DNA of 64,000 nt from Klebsormidium nitens (Eukaryota; Streptophyta; Klebsormidiophyceae; Klebsormidiales; Klebsormidiaceae). Below are positions 1 to 12,331 of the stretch, one piece after another. How positions within the stretch are numbered: position 1 is the first letter of the stretch; every line of letters begins with the position of its first letter. The position numbers and the translations under genes were made by a program. A model generated the notes under the pieces. That model had not been told where the DNA came from. It saw only the letters and a program-made list of their open reading frames with translations, and searched no databases. The stretch lies in contig DF237322.1 of the NCBI GenBank assembly GCA_000708835.1, forward strand, positions 26,139 to 90,138, given 5' to 3'.

Positions 1-199
1 AGAGGCTCCAGTTCTTTACTTTCTGCTTGCCATGTATTCCCTTTTTTGGGCTGGATACATAGTGTTTGGGTCTTGGAAAACGGGTAGCTGATCTGGCCCC
101 GCTGATCCGCCGTTTCCCAAAGCCTTATCTCGCAAGGGATAAACGCCTCAATCTGCTCACGAACGACTTTAAATCTCTTGTGCTTATGAGACAAAAGGA

Positions 200-223
200 G
201 CCCCGTTTCACATAAAACGGGGC
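200..223. repeat. Perfect 9-bp hairpin in a cystinosin intron
   Basis: GCCCCGTTT at 200-208 and AAACGGGGC at 215-223 form a perfect stem with a 6-base loop. It sits about 65 bases upstream of the 3' splice site at 289. It could fold in the pre-mRNA near the acceptor. No family is recognised. Confidence 0.5.
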
Positions 224-289
224 CTGCTTTGCAAAGCGCCGCTCAAGTTGTTCATGCTGCTAATCAGTGTCTGTGTTTCTCCTCTCCAG

Positions 290-2093
290 CGTGGGGCCCA
301 GAAAGTTTCTTTCTCCGCACGCGTTATCACAGCGCTCGCCTGGACGGCTGCGGCAGTGTTCCTGGTATGGCAGGGTGCCGCACACCACCGTTGGCTTGAG
401 GTCGTCACCTTCTTCAAGTGAGGGCCGCCGCGCTTCAGAAGAGTCGCATCCAGACCCGTCGTAGAGACTCTGATCGATTGGCCCGGCTTTGACAGTCCAG
501 GTACTTCGGAGCTTCGAAACTGCTTGAAACCACAACATCCGCTTGAGCGTCCCTACCATCAAATGCCTGATCGGAAGCCGACTTCTCCCGCTACTTTGAT
601 GGGTGCTGGCTCGAACTTCTAACCACGTTTTTGGCTTCCCTCAGCGATGTTTGTGCTTACAAATCTTCTCATTCGGAGTTGCCTGCCGAGCTGCTGGTTA
701 CTGTCAAACCCATCGTTAAGACCCTGTCCGGTGCGTGCCTTTGCAGCTACATCCAGTTGGTGATGACCAGCATCAAGTACATTCCGCAGGCCTGGATGAA
801 CTACCGCCGCAAGAGTACCGACGGCTGGAGCATTGAGAGTGAGCGAGCCACGCCAGCCCCCTTGTCATTTTGATTGAATTCATGAAGGGTTAGCGCCGTG
901 ACGGGTAACTGGGGCGGGTGGGGTTGGCTAGGGGGTTAGGGTGGGCACGGATGTGGAGCATGTTAACCATTGGTTTAGGTTTTAAGTCCAAGTGTTTCTG
1001 TTACCCTCCATGGAGCTTGCCCTTCATGAATTGAGACTTATCCCCTTGTCCCGTGTCTTTTCCAACTGCTCTTACGAAGCAACTAAGTAGCTGCAGGTCT
1101 GCCTCTCGCTGCTGCTCCTGCTGACGCGGCAGCTGCGCACTGTGTGCAGACATCCTGCTCGACTTCACGGGGGGGGCATTGTCGCTGGCCATGATGATCC
1201 TGCAGTCAGCGGACCAAGGTGCGGTGCACGCACCGCGCACACCCGTCTCGACTGGAGAGTGCCAGGGAGACGCTCTGCTTGCTGTTGTCTTTCATACGCC
1301 ACAGTCCGATCCCCTCGTTTTTGCTCCTGGGGGTCCGCTTTGTGGCTACCCATCCCGTCCATCTGATTCGTGTTTCGCCGTATTGGGAGGCGTGCATAAG
1401 CAAGCGACCCAGTACGTTGTTCCTTTGAACAAGCTCGCGTGTCCAATCTACGACATACCTCCCGACGAGTCGAACAATTTGTCTCTCTAGCCGCGAGGCT
1501 TTATCCCTTCCCATTCGTTTAGGTCTCCATCTTTCCCTCTGTCCATCTCTCCAGGATCACTGCAAAACCTCGTGGGCAACGTTGGGAAATTAGGACTTTC
1601 TCTGGTGAGTACTTTTCTTGGAGGCGCAGCTGCTTTCAAACTTTTGGCTAGGCCCGGCTGGTTTCTAAATCACCGCAATACAGAAAGCCTTTCAGTCATT
1701 GGCCTCTGGTCGGCAAGTTCCTCCCTGGAATGTTAAGCTAGCATCCAGCCGAGGTTAAATGTCCAGATCGCCTCTGTCGATTGTCACTTCAGTTTTCCTC
1801 TATGTCACCCTCATGTAAAGCAAGGAATCTTGGAGTGTACCGAATCAGACCACGGGCGCCATCCTTTGCGATTTTAGGCAAGCTTTCGTGCGACACCCGC
1901 TTTCGCATGTTTTCTTCAACCTTACAGACTACCATTGCTTATCATTTTGCAGGAGGTGATGTTATTCGATGCGTTTTTTATTCTCCAGCACTACGTACTG
2001 TATACGGATAGAAGCAGCCGCACTGTAGAATCGGCAGCGCCTAAGGTTGTAGAGAAGAGCGAATACCGAGCCGTGGATGTGTCAGAACATTGA
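290..2093 (+). CDS. CTNS: Cystinosin (lysosomal/vacuolar cystine-proton symporter), 3' part
   Basis: Exports cystine from the lysosome or vacuole by proton symport. Five exons join in consistent phase: 290-417, 747-838, 1150-1218, 1555-1604 and 1953-2093 (stop TGA 2091-2093). They give the last 159 residues; human cystinosin is about 367 residues, so the N-terminal half lies left of the window. The second PQ-loop is clear: YIPQAWMN followed by the KSTDGWSI stretch, then ILLDFTGGALS and a last membrane segment ending FILQHYVLY. A run starting RGAQKVSF in the first exon aligns with the family helix before the loop. The C-terminal tail is 27 residues past the last helix and has no obvious GYDQL-type lysosomal motif. 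All introns are GT-AG and 109-348 bases long. Family assignment is sure; the 5' boundary is only the window edge. Confidence 0.92.
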
Positions 2094-3359
2094 CTAGGAA
2101 CGAGTCGGGACACAATTGGGACGATTTTCAGTACGTTCGCTGGAAGCCCCTGCGTCGCTAAAGTGCTCGGCCAACAACCTACTCGTCATCATAAGCGGCA
2201 TGCATACTCAAATTCATATCAAGCTTGCCCAGCTGGGTGACAACCAAGTGTGGATCAGCCGATCTGTATACCGTGATGATTAATGCTTCTGCATGCTTAA
2301 TGCTTACAACCGGCTACAAAAGGGTGTCATGCATGAATGTCAAATGTCAATTTCTTATATGACTTGTATCTTGCATCGGACATCCATATATGGGGTGTGA
2401 TACCTTATATGATCGACGTACGGTTGGCAAAAACATGGTGCCAATATGCATATGATCGCAATCAGGACAGTATGTAGGAGCTAGAGATCCCTCAATAGCC
2501 TCGGTGGCCCACGTATTGCAACAAGATTGCAGTGGACTCCAATGCATGATGCATTAGAATTAAATCCCACAGCATATGGTCACGTACTGCATGTTGGAGG
2601 CCACGCGCATCTGAAAGAAATTATACGGACAATTGCACAAATACAGTTTGTTATACAGTCATTGATGATACGTTTCTGCAATTGCATGTTCAACTGGATG
2701 CAATTTGAATTTAGATTGAGTCGCATCGAGATATACATGTGTAAAGCTGGGTGTAGTTATATGGTGAACGAGTATACTTCTATGGAATTCATCATTCATG
2801 AATTTATGCACTGAATATCGGAACAACGATTTCTTTGCAACGAAATACTGCATTAAAACACCTCGGTTTTGGTCACTAGATTATCAAAGTTGCACAACTT
2901 CCTCCGCATGTCAGAAAAGTAGCGAGCTTTGCTGTCGAGCAGCTGCATTTTTTTCGAACGAAAAAAAAGGTTTCAAACACCAATAGCGAGATCACCTCCA
3001 TGTCAACAGCCCAAGAAAAACCCATGGGCCACAATGGAACACAAGACATACCAATGTGTAATACGAAGTTCAATTACTTGTGATGAAGAGCGGAAAGTGT
3101 CAGCACAAATGTAGCAAGTTCGACAATGTCATATCCTCATATGTGAATATGTCAGATCAGTGCCTCAAAATTTTTTGATCGCCCTCTGACCTGTCCTATC
3201 CTATCCTCGTAACATGACATGAGCAGCACCTGAGGCTGGCCGGATGTTCCCGAACCCTGAAGTTGCTCATTTTAGTCTAGCCTCTGGATTGATTACATAA
3301 GTAGAAAGAATGTACAATGCTCCCCATCCTCCTATGGTACTGTTACAGACTAACTCTCA
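2094..3359. other. AT-rich intergenic stretch
   Basis: About 1.27 kb between the convergent 3' ends of cystinosin (+) and the LEA-like gene (-). It is rich in ATG/CAT-containing and TATA-like runs. Only short unsupported frames occur and none resembles a known protein. I see no RNA gene or mobile element here. Confidence 0.6.
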
Positions 3360-4500
3360 TCACTTGTCTGAACCCTGGCTCGCACCCTCCCTTGCTCCGC
3401 TGACGGTCTCTTTCAATCTGCTGCCAGTCTCCTTTGCAACCTTGCTCACCTGCAAGCACAAGTTAATCAAGAGTTGGGCATTCAAGCAAAACATCTGCGG
3501 TCTTTCATAGAGTACCGCGTGTGGCCGCATTCACTAAGCCCTCAGTTTTGCTACCAACTGTAGCCAAGAAGGTGAGCCGTCAATATGCTCGGGACACGAC
3601 ACTGGCTTGCTTCTAGAAACTCATGATACCTATCCAGTTGGAAGTTGACAGGCAGAAACCTTTGCCCAACTGGTTAGTCTCCAAAGGTTGCTACACATAG
3701 CAAACGATGTTACCCACCTTCCTCCCTGCCTCCGACAGACCCTTTGCCATGTCACTGAAAGCGTTGCCAGCCTCATCCTTGGCCTCCCTGCATAACCGTC
3801 ATGCGCCATCAGTGCCTTATCAAATTGAACAACAAATGTTGATTGGTCCCATGAGGATTGCATGCACTTGCTGGTCACCTCTGGTCACCCTCTGACCTGA
3901 TTTCAATCAAACTCTTTTGCACCAATCCGGTAGATCCTTAAACAGAAGTGTGCATCCGACTTGGTGCATGCAAACTCTATTTCAAGGACTTACCCTGGCT
4001 TGCCTTCTGCCGCTTTCTCTGCTACTCGTCTTCCATCTTCCCGGGCCCTCCCCTTGTTGGCTGCCTCACTAGATTCTGGGCTAGGTACTTCAGACTGTAA
4101 AAGGAGCATGCATGCACGCGATTCATTTGAGGAAGGTAAGCTCTGGGGTCAATCCAATCCTTGAAAGCCTTGTAAAACATCACGATTACGAGCTTGGATG
4201 CACAACAAACCTCGGATGCACTGCAGGAACATGCCCTCGCAATTGCAGAAGAAGGTTGAAATGAAGACTACTCATTATGCAAATGCTGCTTTGAAAACGA
4301 AATCATGCACTTTGCTTCCAAAGGCATTGGATAGTGTCTGGAGGCGCCTATGTGCAGCAGCAAACTTGACCCAATGCATGCAGGATGATGAAGAGAAAGG
4401 GCATAGCAGAGAAACCTTGGTGTCTTACCGAGGCAAAGCTTCTGCTGCTGGTTCCCCAGGTTGCCGCCGCTGCCCTCCGAGCCACTCTTCCTGCAAGCAT
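3360..4500 (-). CDS. Small LEA-like protein with a mitochondrial-type presequence, four exons
   Basis: Minus-strand exons 4429-4500, 3994-4094, 3718-3787 and 3360-3449 join in perfect phase to a 110-residue protein ending in TGA at 3362-3360. All junctions are GT-AG. Residues 1-24 (MLAGRVARRAAAATWGTSSR then SFAS) have the Arg/Ala/Ser-rich, acid-free composition of a mitochondrial presequence. The rest is very hydrophilic, with Lys/Glu/Ala-rich helical repeats such as AEKAAEGK, EAKDEAGNAF and KVAKETGSRLKETVSGA. That style resembles group 3 LEA and plant dehydration proteins. I recognise no named ortholog. An upstream in-frame ATG at 4548 would add 16 residues, but 4500 gives the better targeting peptide. 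A membrane- or protein-protective role during desiccation is inference. Confidence rests on the four phase-matched junctions and uniform composition. Confidence 0.72.
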
Positions 4501-5810
4501 GGTAGCGTCTGTGCGAAGGAGCAGGGTCACACCCTCCATGAGTGCCATATTTTCGAGATGCGAACAATCTCAGATGCGAGGTCAACAAGGGCTGATAGCT
4601 TGCAAGGCGTCTAGAACGGATCGAATAGCTAGCAATGTGGTCTGCGGAAAAGTTGAGAATATCGCAACCTGCTCCTCGACTTTTAAGCTAGCGACGCGTT
4701 GCGCAGCTCTGCCAGTACCTACTGCTAGCACTAGCTGATGGTTTGCGTTTGATGCAGAGTCAATCGCAGCGCTAGACACGACAGATCACGAGTGCCACGT
4801 CAGGTGCTCGCTTTTGGTCCTTTTGACAAGTGTCCCCTTGTCCACGCAGCAAAAGCTAAGGGGCTCCCTCGCGGTACAGACCGCTGACTAGTTGAGCATA
4901 CCGGGTATCGGGCATCAGCCTCTCTGTGCCGCTGACCCGTGTTTTCAGGGAGTCGGGATGGGACTTGGTGGTCAAAAGCCCGCAAGGCAGAGTCGGCTGC
5001 TCCGGCCCCGGGCACTCAACACACAAGTTACAAGTTACAACGGTGGACCGTGGGACCGATTGCTAGATAGTTTCCCGTAGTTTACCGTACCGCACAGGTT
5101 GGCAGTTGCCCCTGGCCAATGCGGCACAAATCAAATTTACATGCTTCAGTCTGACCGGTGCCCGGGCCGGGTCCACAGGGGTGCCAGATGGAGGGTTTGA
5201 ATGACTGCCTAATTCGGGTTGTGAGCATTCACACTACAGGCCAGGTGCGATGTACCGACTGCATGTGGCACGCCGCTGACCATCATTGAAAGAGAAAGGC
5301 ATTTTAAAACGTTTTTAAATTTGCAGGCTTCCTCATGTCACAAATTACGTATATATGCAGGATTTTGCAGGGCGGGTGGCTGCTCCGGACGCTGCTCCTC
5401 AGTTCGCCACAGGTTGTTGTTGAAAGGCGCTCCCGCGAGAGGCAGGTCCTAAGGATGACTTTACTAGACAGCAGAGTGTTGCGGCCTTTCGTATTGGACT
5501 CCAACAAGTGTGTCGCCTTACATCAGTAAAGAGTGGAGCTCAGGGAAGAAAGAAGAATTTGCGAAGTTGTCAAGCTCCGGAACAGGGGTTTAGGGCAATT
5601 TTGCAAGAGTATCAAGCTCCTAGCGCTTCAGTCCCCGGCACAGCAATAAGATCAGAAATACGGTACCGTGTCGTGTCATCTGCATCAACAACTTCTGGGG
5701 TAGATCGCACTTATACAACATGTCGTCTGACGTCAGACGGCCGCTGCTTTCAAGAAGCGAAAGTTGTCATCACTTGGGCGCACATCTAGATCATCCGTCG
5801 GACCATCACC
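4501..5810. other. Intergenic region between divergent genes (LEA-like, transporter)
   Basis: About 1.3 kb holding the 5' ends of the minus-strand LEA-like gene and the plus-strand transporter. No coding frame is supported and no core promoter element stands out. Any 5' untranslated exons for either gene would lie here. Confidence 0.5.
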
Positions 5811-8800
5811 ATGGTAAGATACTCCAAACAAAGTCCTCCTCTGTCTATTGTGCTTGTTTTTGTTGAAGAAGTGAAGTGCTTGTATGGCAGTCCCATGCCG
5901 GAAGGCAGCTTCTCAGACCTTGTGTGTTACATGCAGGGTTTGGTGCCAAGAGCATCTCGTCCTGGGGGTGAGCTCTTTTAACCGCTCTTCCTTTTGACCA
6001 GTTCCATCTGTTGAGGCCTCTGATACATGCCTGGTCTGGATTGCTTCATCAGCTTCTGGTAATTTTGTTGATTCTGTCACCAGAGTGCATCTCAGTCACG
6101 CTAGCTCAGGTGTCCTTGTACTCACGGCAATTATACATTTCAGGTCAGCTGCTCTTATCTACAATGGCGCCACTGGCACGGCGATGGTGGTGTTGCCCCT
6201 GTTGTACCAGCAAGCAGGCTGGGTGACCCCCACCATGGGCTTACTAACCATGTACATTCTCAGTAGCTTTGCGGCTGTAAGTACTCATGAAACCTTTGTT
6301 TTATGTCTTCCTGTTCCCTTTGACTGGTGCAATTTACAGCTTCTGAGGCAGAGATCAGGGCACTGGACGCAGCCTGGTGCAATGGTACAGCAACGATTGT
6401 GGTAGACATGCTGATGCCTGAAATTGCATTGGGCAGGGACCTGCATTGCATCATCTGGAAGCTGATTTTTTCTTGTCTTGTGTGCAGTCCATGCTTTGCG
6501 AAGCCATTCAGCGCATTCCTGGAAACAAGGGGTTCAGCCGCCGCTGGGAGTACTGCAATGTGGTCAACCATTATTTTGGGTCTGCCGCGTACATGGCCGC
6601 CCAAGTTGGATTCAACCTCACCCTCCAGGCTGCAAACATTTCGGCGATGATTGTCACCGCCCAGGTACAAGATCAACTAACAGTTCGCTATATCATTTTT
6701 GGCGCTGACAAGAGCATTAGCAGTCAGAAGAGATCATTCAATCATATTATGCTCGTCCCTCTGGCGCCAGTCAAGAGCTCTAGTGGTCAAACCCTGGACC
6801 CCAGTCGTCGTAGTCGTCCTGGAGATTTTCAGGGCAATGTAGAAGTAGAATCTCCAACGTTTGTTAGAATTCATTCTCAATCGTTGAGTATTTGACAGGC
6901 GCAAAGGGCACGATATCTGCAGCATTGTGTTGCTGGAGCAGTGGTGGAAGCGCGGAAAGTCTTTGTGAAGCGAACCCCCTGAGATTTCTCTTCCACAGAG
7001 ATGCATAGCGCATTATGCCTGCAGAATTGTGCTTTTAATTGCCTCTAGGCCACACCAAGCTAACACGTTTCGGCATACGTCGGTGGTAGGAAGTACAGAA
7101 GACCCCCCTCCTCAAGAACTCCCACTTTACAAGAAGGTGTTTCTGAACTTTGTGAGTGCCAAAAGATTCCGTCCTCTTAGCCTTGTGACACAAGACTTTG
7201 TGCTTGTTTTGGCACCACCGTCATCTGCGCAAATGCTTCCTCCAGGTAATGGACGGCTTTGTGAGGGACCAGGTGGGGGCCAGCTATGCCATCCATTATG
7301 GAGCCTGGCCACTCAGCTTTGTGCGCTCTGCCTCGCTGGACTCAGGCTCCGCCTGCGCATGGGGCGAGCTGCCGGGCGGCGGCTGCGACGCCAATGTTAT
7401 CTCGCTTGGGTGAGTGCCTGCCACAACTCCACTCGAAGCCATGCTTGGCTGCACGGCAAGCCGATGTTGACTCCGTGCCTGATGCATACAGATGATTGTA
7501 TTCTCGTACTTCGGGTTTTGTGAGCTGTGGCCCAGCTTTCTCCTGTTTCATTGAATGATTTCGCATGCCTGTTTGCCACTGCTCAACCTGCTAGAGCTGT
7601 CCCCCTAGAGCTGTCCCCGTCTCGGGCGCTGACTGGCCTCCGTTTGTGCGGTGGGGCAGGTTCGTGCTGTGCATGGCCATCTGCATCCCCTTCGGCTGGC
7701 TCAACCTGGAGGACAACATGGGCTTCCAGTGGCTGTCGTGCATCGGCACCATTGTGTTCACCTTCGAGTTCATGTACGAGTTTGCAAAGCGCCTCATCCC
7801 TGGGGCGCCCCTCTACTGCCCGGGGAACGGCCCCTCCCGCACCCCGCCCTTTTTACTCCAGCAGCACCAGGTGAGGGACAGCACGTGGAAGTGACTGAGC
7901 GCGAGGACCAGAGCGTGTGTTTTCAACTGTTTGCCCGAATGAGAATCGTTGTGAAAAGTTGCCGTTGGTCGGTGCAACGTAGGTGCTGGCTGACCCGGTT
8001 GTGGTGCCGTTGCAGGTGTTGGGCATCTGTGTGTTTGCGTACAGCTACGTCTGCACCGTTCCATCCTGGCTCAACGAGAAGCGCCCAGGCGTCAACGTGA
8101 ACCGCTCGCTCTGGCTTCCAGTTGCGGGCGCGCTTGTAACATCCCTGGTGAGTTTACAAGCCTCTTGCCAGCGCTGGATTGCGAGCCTTCGCAGGCAGGC
8201 CCTGGCCCCTCAATTTGTCTGGCTTCGGGCCAAACCCGTCGACCAGGGCAGTCATCTTCGACACGCTTCTTCAACGTCATTCCACCTCCAGCTCAGTCGA
8301 CGTTCACCACTTCGCTCTTGTGATGCCTCCACTTCAAGGCTGACTCGTCCGGCACCACTTCGAAGGCGGCTACCCGCATGTCCGGTCGTTTCTACTTGCT
8401 TGTATCTGGAAAGTCTTCTGTTTGTGCCAGGAGTTTCAATGCGACCGGTTTCCACGACGACCGGTAATTGCATGGGCACCCGAAACGTGTGCTGCTCAGC
8501 TCGGGCCCCTTTCTGCGCACTTTGTCGCTGATGCGCTCCCGTGGTCGCAGGTGGTGGGTTTTCTAGGCGCCTGGTCGTATCAACTAGTGGACGTGGGGGG
8601 ACACGCGCTGAGCGGCGCGGAAGACATTCTCAAAGTGCTGGATGCCAAGGCGGCCCCCGCCACGAGTTGCCACTGGGTGGCGCCGCAGCCGCTGCTTCAA
8701 TACAGTATCGTGGGGTGGTCCTTCCTGGGCTTCGTGCCGCAGATCCCGGTGCAGGGCATCAACGTGCGGTACAACCTGCAGAGCGGGGGCATCTGCGGGC

Positions 8801-10110
8801 CCGAGACGGCGTTCTTCTGGGGGGTCGTCGCGCCCTGGATCGGGACCGCGTTCTTGTATCAACGAGAGGTGAGGCCGCGACACAGCAGGGGAAGGGAGAG
8901 ATGACGTCTTGTGGGGCCGTGGTTTACCGGTTTACCAATTCCTGGCGGGCTGCGGCTGCGCTGCCGAAGCTAGGAAAGATTTTGGTACTAAGGTCGAACA
9001 GCACCCTTACGTGTCGGACTCTAGATCCGAGGTTCACCTCACTTGTAGCGCTGCAGCCCTAGCTGCATCTGGGGACGAAGCCGGCAAAGGATGCCCTGAA
9101 GCTTCTTCAAATTGCGATGTTGCAGTAAGTAACGGCAAGTAACACATTGTATGTGAAGGGTCCGGTTCGACCAGGCACGAGGCACGGTTTGTGAGCCTTC
9201 AGACCCGGACTTCAGCTCGTGATCGCCGGCTGGCTGCGACTAAAATTGCCCCAATTTTTCCCAGAACTGGCTTACTAATATTGCCGACAGCTCACGAACA
9301 TGGAAAGACATTTACCGACACGCTAGGCGCTGCTGACGGCGCCCCAGTAGTCCGCTCTCGTGCCGCGTGCCGCCGTCCCCTGACGCGGCTGGCGTGTCCG
9401 TCGCAGGTGCTATCGGTGCTGGCCAACTGGACGTCCATTTTGGTGGGCACGTTCATCAACTTCATCGTGCCGCCGTTGCTGTACCGCGCCGCGTGCCGCC
9501 GCTACCCGACCTTGGACGATGAGGACGACGAGGAAGCCCCCGCCGAGGACGCGCCCTGGAAGCTGCCGTCCGTGCGGACAGGACCACTCGAAACGGTGGT
9601 CAGTGGGGTCGTGCTGGGCGAGTCAGCCCCCGAGCTTACGTGAGTGGTCCGTAGTCGTCCACAAACACTGCAACGCATTTGTTGGTGCATGCGGTGCGGT
9701 TGAGCCTTGCTGGCTTTGGCTGATGCGAGCTGCCGCTTTTGCGTTCATTGGCAGATCTGGAGGCGGCGTGCGGTAAATATGTTGTACAGCCTTGCGCTTT
9801 TGGTCACTCGGTCGTCCGTTCATGCAGCAATGTTGCGGACCCTGAGGAGGTGCCTCCGCGGAGAGATCAGCGGGCACGGAGGCGCGATGCCAGCTGGGGG
9901 GAGGAGTCCATCGAGAAAGTATGCGGGATCTGCAAACGAAGCGTCTCGTTTGTTATACGTGCCTCGCATTTGGACGAGCCAGCCGTGGATGCAGTGCCGA
10001 AATGGCTGCGAGTGAAGCCTCGACACTTGGTGACCGGCATGGTGGTTCTCTTGGCGATCTTGACCTCAAGCGGTGCTGTCAGCTCGCTCGTGTACAGAGT
10101 GCAGAACTAG
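5811..10110 (+). CDS. AAAP-family transmembrane amino acid transporter
   Basis: Predicted proton-coupled amino acid carrier of the amino acid/auxin permease family (Pfam Aa_trans). Exons 6110-6276, 6488-6664, 7246-7409, 7660-7870, 8016-8147, 8551-8868, 9407-9639, 9755-9772 and 9828-10110 (stop TAG) keep phase throughout. Two 5' pieces, ATG 5811-5813 and 5937-5967, also fit and give 578 residues. Family signs are the first helix with YNGATGTAMVVLPLLYQQAG, about eleven hydrophobic segments, a central helix with GICVFAYSYVCTVP and a late helix with GTFINFIVPPLLY. An acidic loop (DDEDDEEAPAED) precedes a hydrophilic region of about 100 residues and one last hydrophobic segment. A CxxC-type pair (VCGICKR) lies in that tail. 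Substrate cannot be told. The start is the weakest part, because exon 1 would carry only the ATG. Confidence 0.85.
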
Positions 10111-10908
10111 TGTGTAAGGACTCCTCTACCGGGGAGTCCGTTGATGTGTTTGCGAAAGCAGTTGCTAAACTGCTTCAATAATCTGCTTTGCGGTAGAAAG
10201 TGCCGCGCAAGCCAAAAGTTCAGGGCTGCAAAGGGCTGCAAGCGTATACCGTGTCTGATATTCAGAAACTCGATGAATCGAGGGTTAATGTATATAATCG
10301 TCCGCTTATGCTTTGGCGAGACTTTATTTGCGCCTGAGCAATTCAGCTAGCTAGTCAGAGACCAGGAGGACTATTCATAGGCAGTTTTCTACAGTTTGCA
10401 GTTGAAACTGATTGCTTGAGGTCTCACTGAGATGACCATTAATGATTTTACTCATGTTCGTCCAGCGACGTTTCTTAGAATCACAACCGATATTTTCAAG
10501 ATTACAAGGGCGTCAATATACCTTTGAAGACATGCGAACAAGTGCATGCATGGTTATGCATCTCATTACGACTTTATATGCAGCGAGAATAGTATGAACC
10601 CTACTCACAGGTGATACAATTGCGAACAGGATTAATGCATAAAGTAGCAAGCTGCCCTTCCTAGCAGGAAACGAAGGTGCCGCTATAACCTGCCTGAAGC
10701 AGCCTGGCCATGTTATTGTACATGTCTGCATGGGCATCATCGTGCATTCAATCTTGCACTGTATTATCTGATTCTTCCAGGTCGGGCCCCGAATAGGGGG
10801 CTCGAACATCTCCAAGCTATAACCAGGCCTCTGTGACAACCTGATACCATACTGGTGAATCAAAGAGTTTTTCTCTTGATCTTGCTCAGTGGATCGTGTC
10901 ACGCATGT
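10111..10908. other. Intergenic gap between convergent 3' ends
   Basis: About 0.8 kb between the transporter stop and the CFAP119 stop. It must contain both 3' ends. No frame in it resembles a known protein, and no structured RNA or repeat was recognised. Confidence 0.6.
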
Positions 10909-12331
10909 TCAGTGTACTTGCAAAGCCGCCAGCTTTGCGAGCAGCGCCTGCTCCCGCTCTTGCATCTTCTTTTCTAGCTGCCCTCTCAGCTCGGGCAGCT
11001 GCTGCTCCAGAGCCAGGCGCACCTTTTCGGTCACCTCATCTGGGATAGCCGCGCGGTACGCTGCCTCGATCTCCTCTTGCCGTGCCCTTTCATCTGCCGC
11101 CTGCTTCTCAGCCTGTATTCAAGGTTGCATCCTAAATAAGTTCGTTTATGCTGGAAGGCAATCAGTCAGCCGTTGACAGAAGAAGGCCATGCATGACTGA
11201 TAGTACAGCACCACGAAGTGTGAGCAAAGTGTGCTCCTACTAATTCGAAGCTCAACTCTGTTGATTGCGGTATGGATATACCATGACCAACGGGCTGGAC
11301 GTGTTCCAAAAACGACAAAAAACTGTTCGAACGTGTTCAGGCTCCAAACTTCGGTTTCTTCAAAAATGACACCACGCCACTCTTTGAAGGCAGAGTTTCT
11401 GGTTCTGACTCACCCGCAGCTGATTTTCTCTTTCTTCTGCTTCTTTCCTTGCCTCCTCTAGCTTGAGGTCCCATTCAACCTGGGACATGGCCTCAGCCAG
11501 AGGCTGCAACAAGGGTGCTTCCTCCAGGCCATCATCGAGCAAGCTCGTGCAAGCGATTGTCAGCGTGCATCGTTGAGTGAAGGCATATTGGTATAACCTG
11601 AAGGGAGAAAAGCAATTGCCAGCACCTTAGAGGCCATCTGAAAGTGTTGCCACCCGCCCTTCATCGACATGGGGGCAAGACTTTGCAAAGGACCAGGAGG
11701 GCTCGTAGAGCATCCACAAACGTCACAGCAATTGGAGTCCAAGTTTTGGAAAAGTCGGCTGGCCCCAGAACTGCGCTTGCTCTACCCCAAGACAAAACAA
11801 ACCAGTAGCAGCCGTTCATGAAAGCCGCTGCTCCTTTAGACACACACATTGACAAGCAGAACGTCTTTTGCAGCATGTTCACCAGTACCAGCTGCATCAT
11901 CAACAGCTAGGGCCCGATCCTTCATCTCACTTGTAGTGCTTAAAGTAGGTCCTGATGACGTGCTCGGTCAGCAGCTTCACGTGCTCCAGAGGAAGAATGC
12001 CTGCACTGAACGGTGGCCGCTGCACGCTGTAGCCCAGGAGCAGGGACTTGAAGTACGCAAAACTTCGCTCGGGTGTCAAGCGCTCGAGCACAGATCGTTC
12101 ATGAGTGGCCTTGACAATCTTCAGCACTGCCGAGGTTTGAGAAGGTTCCAGGCCAGCTTGCGTACAGAACTGAAAAAGGTGAAGGAGAAGATCAAGTGCG
12201 ATGCTTTCTGTGCTCCCTGATCCCGTCTTCTCGTCAAACCCTAAAATGGAGGCCAGGCACCTCCTCCTGTCGGACAGCGAAGAATATTGAGCCACCTCTA
12301 CGACTTGCTTACCCTCCATTTGCGGCAACAT
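10909..12331 (-). CDS. CFAP119: Cilia- and flagella-associated protein 119 (CCDC189 family, DUF4464)
   Basis: Axonemal protein family. Minus-strand exons 11931-12331, 11414-11597 and 10909-11112 (TGA 10911-10909) join in phase to 262 residues if translation starts at the ATG at 12331. The DUF4464 core is plain: EPSQTSAVLKIVK, then SVQRPPFSAGI, then VKLLTEHVIRTYFKHYK, followed across the junction by LYQYAFT. The last about 100 residues are a Glu/Lys/Gln-rich coiled coil (EEARKEAEERENQL; EVTEKVRLALEQQLPELRGQ). A 3' splice-like CAG lies just upstream of the ATG, so a further 5' exon is possible; frames at 12434-12808 are candidates without homology support. Presence of this family implies flagellate cells. 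It lies head-to-head with the Golgi SNARE gene, 755 bases away. Confidence 0.85.
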
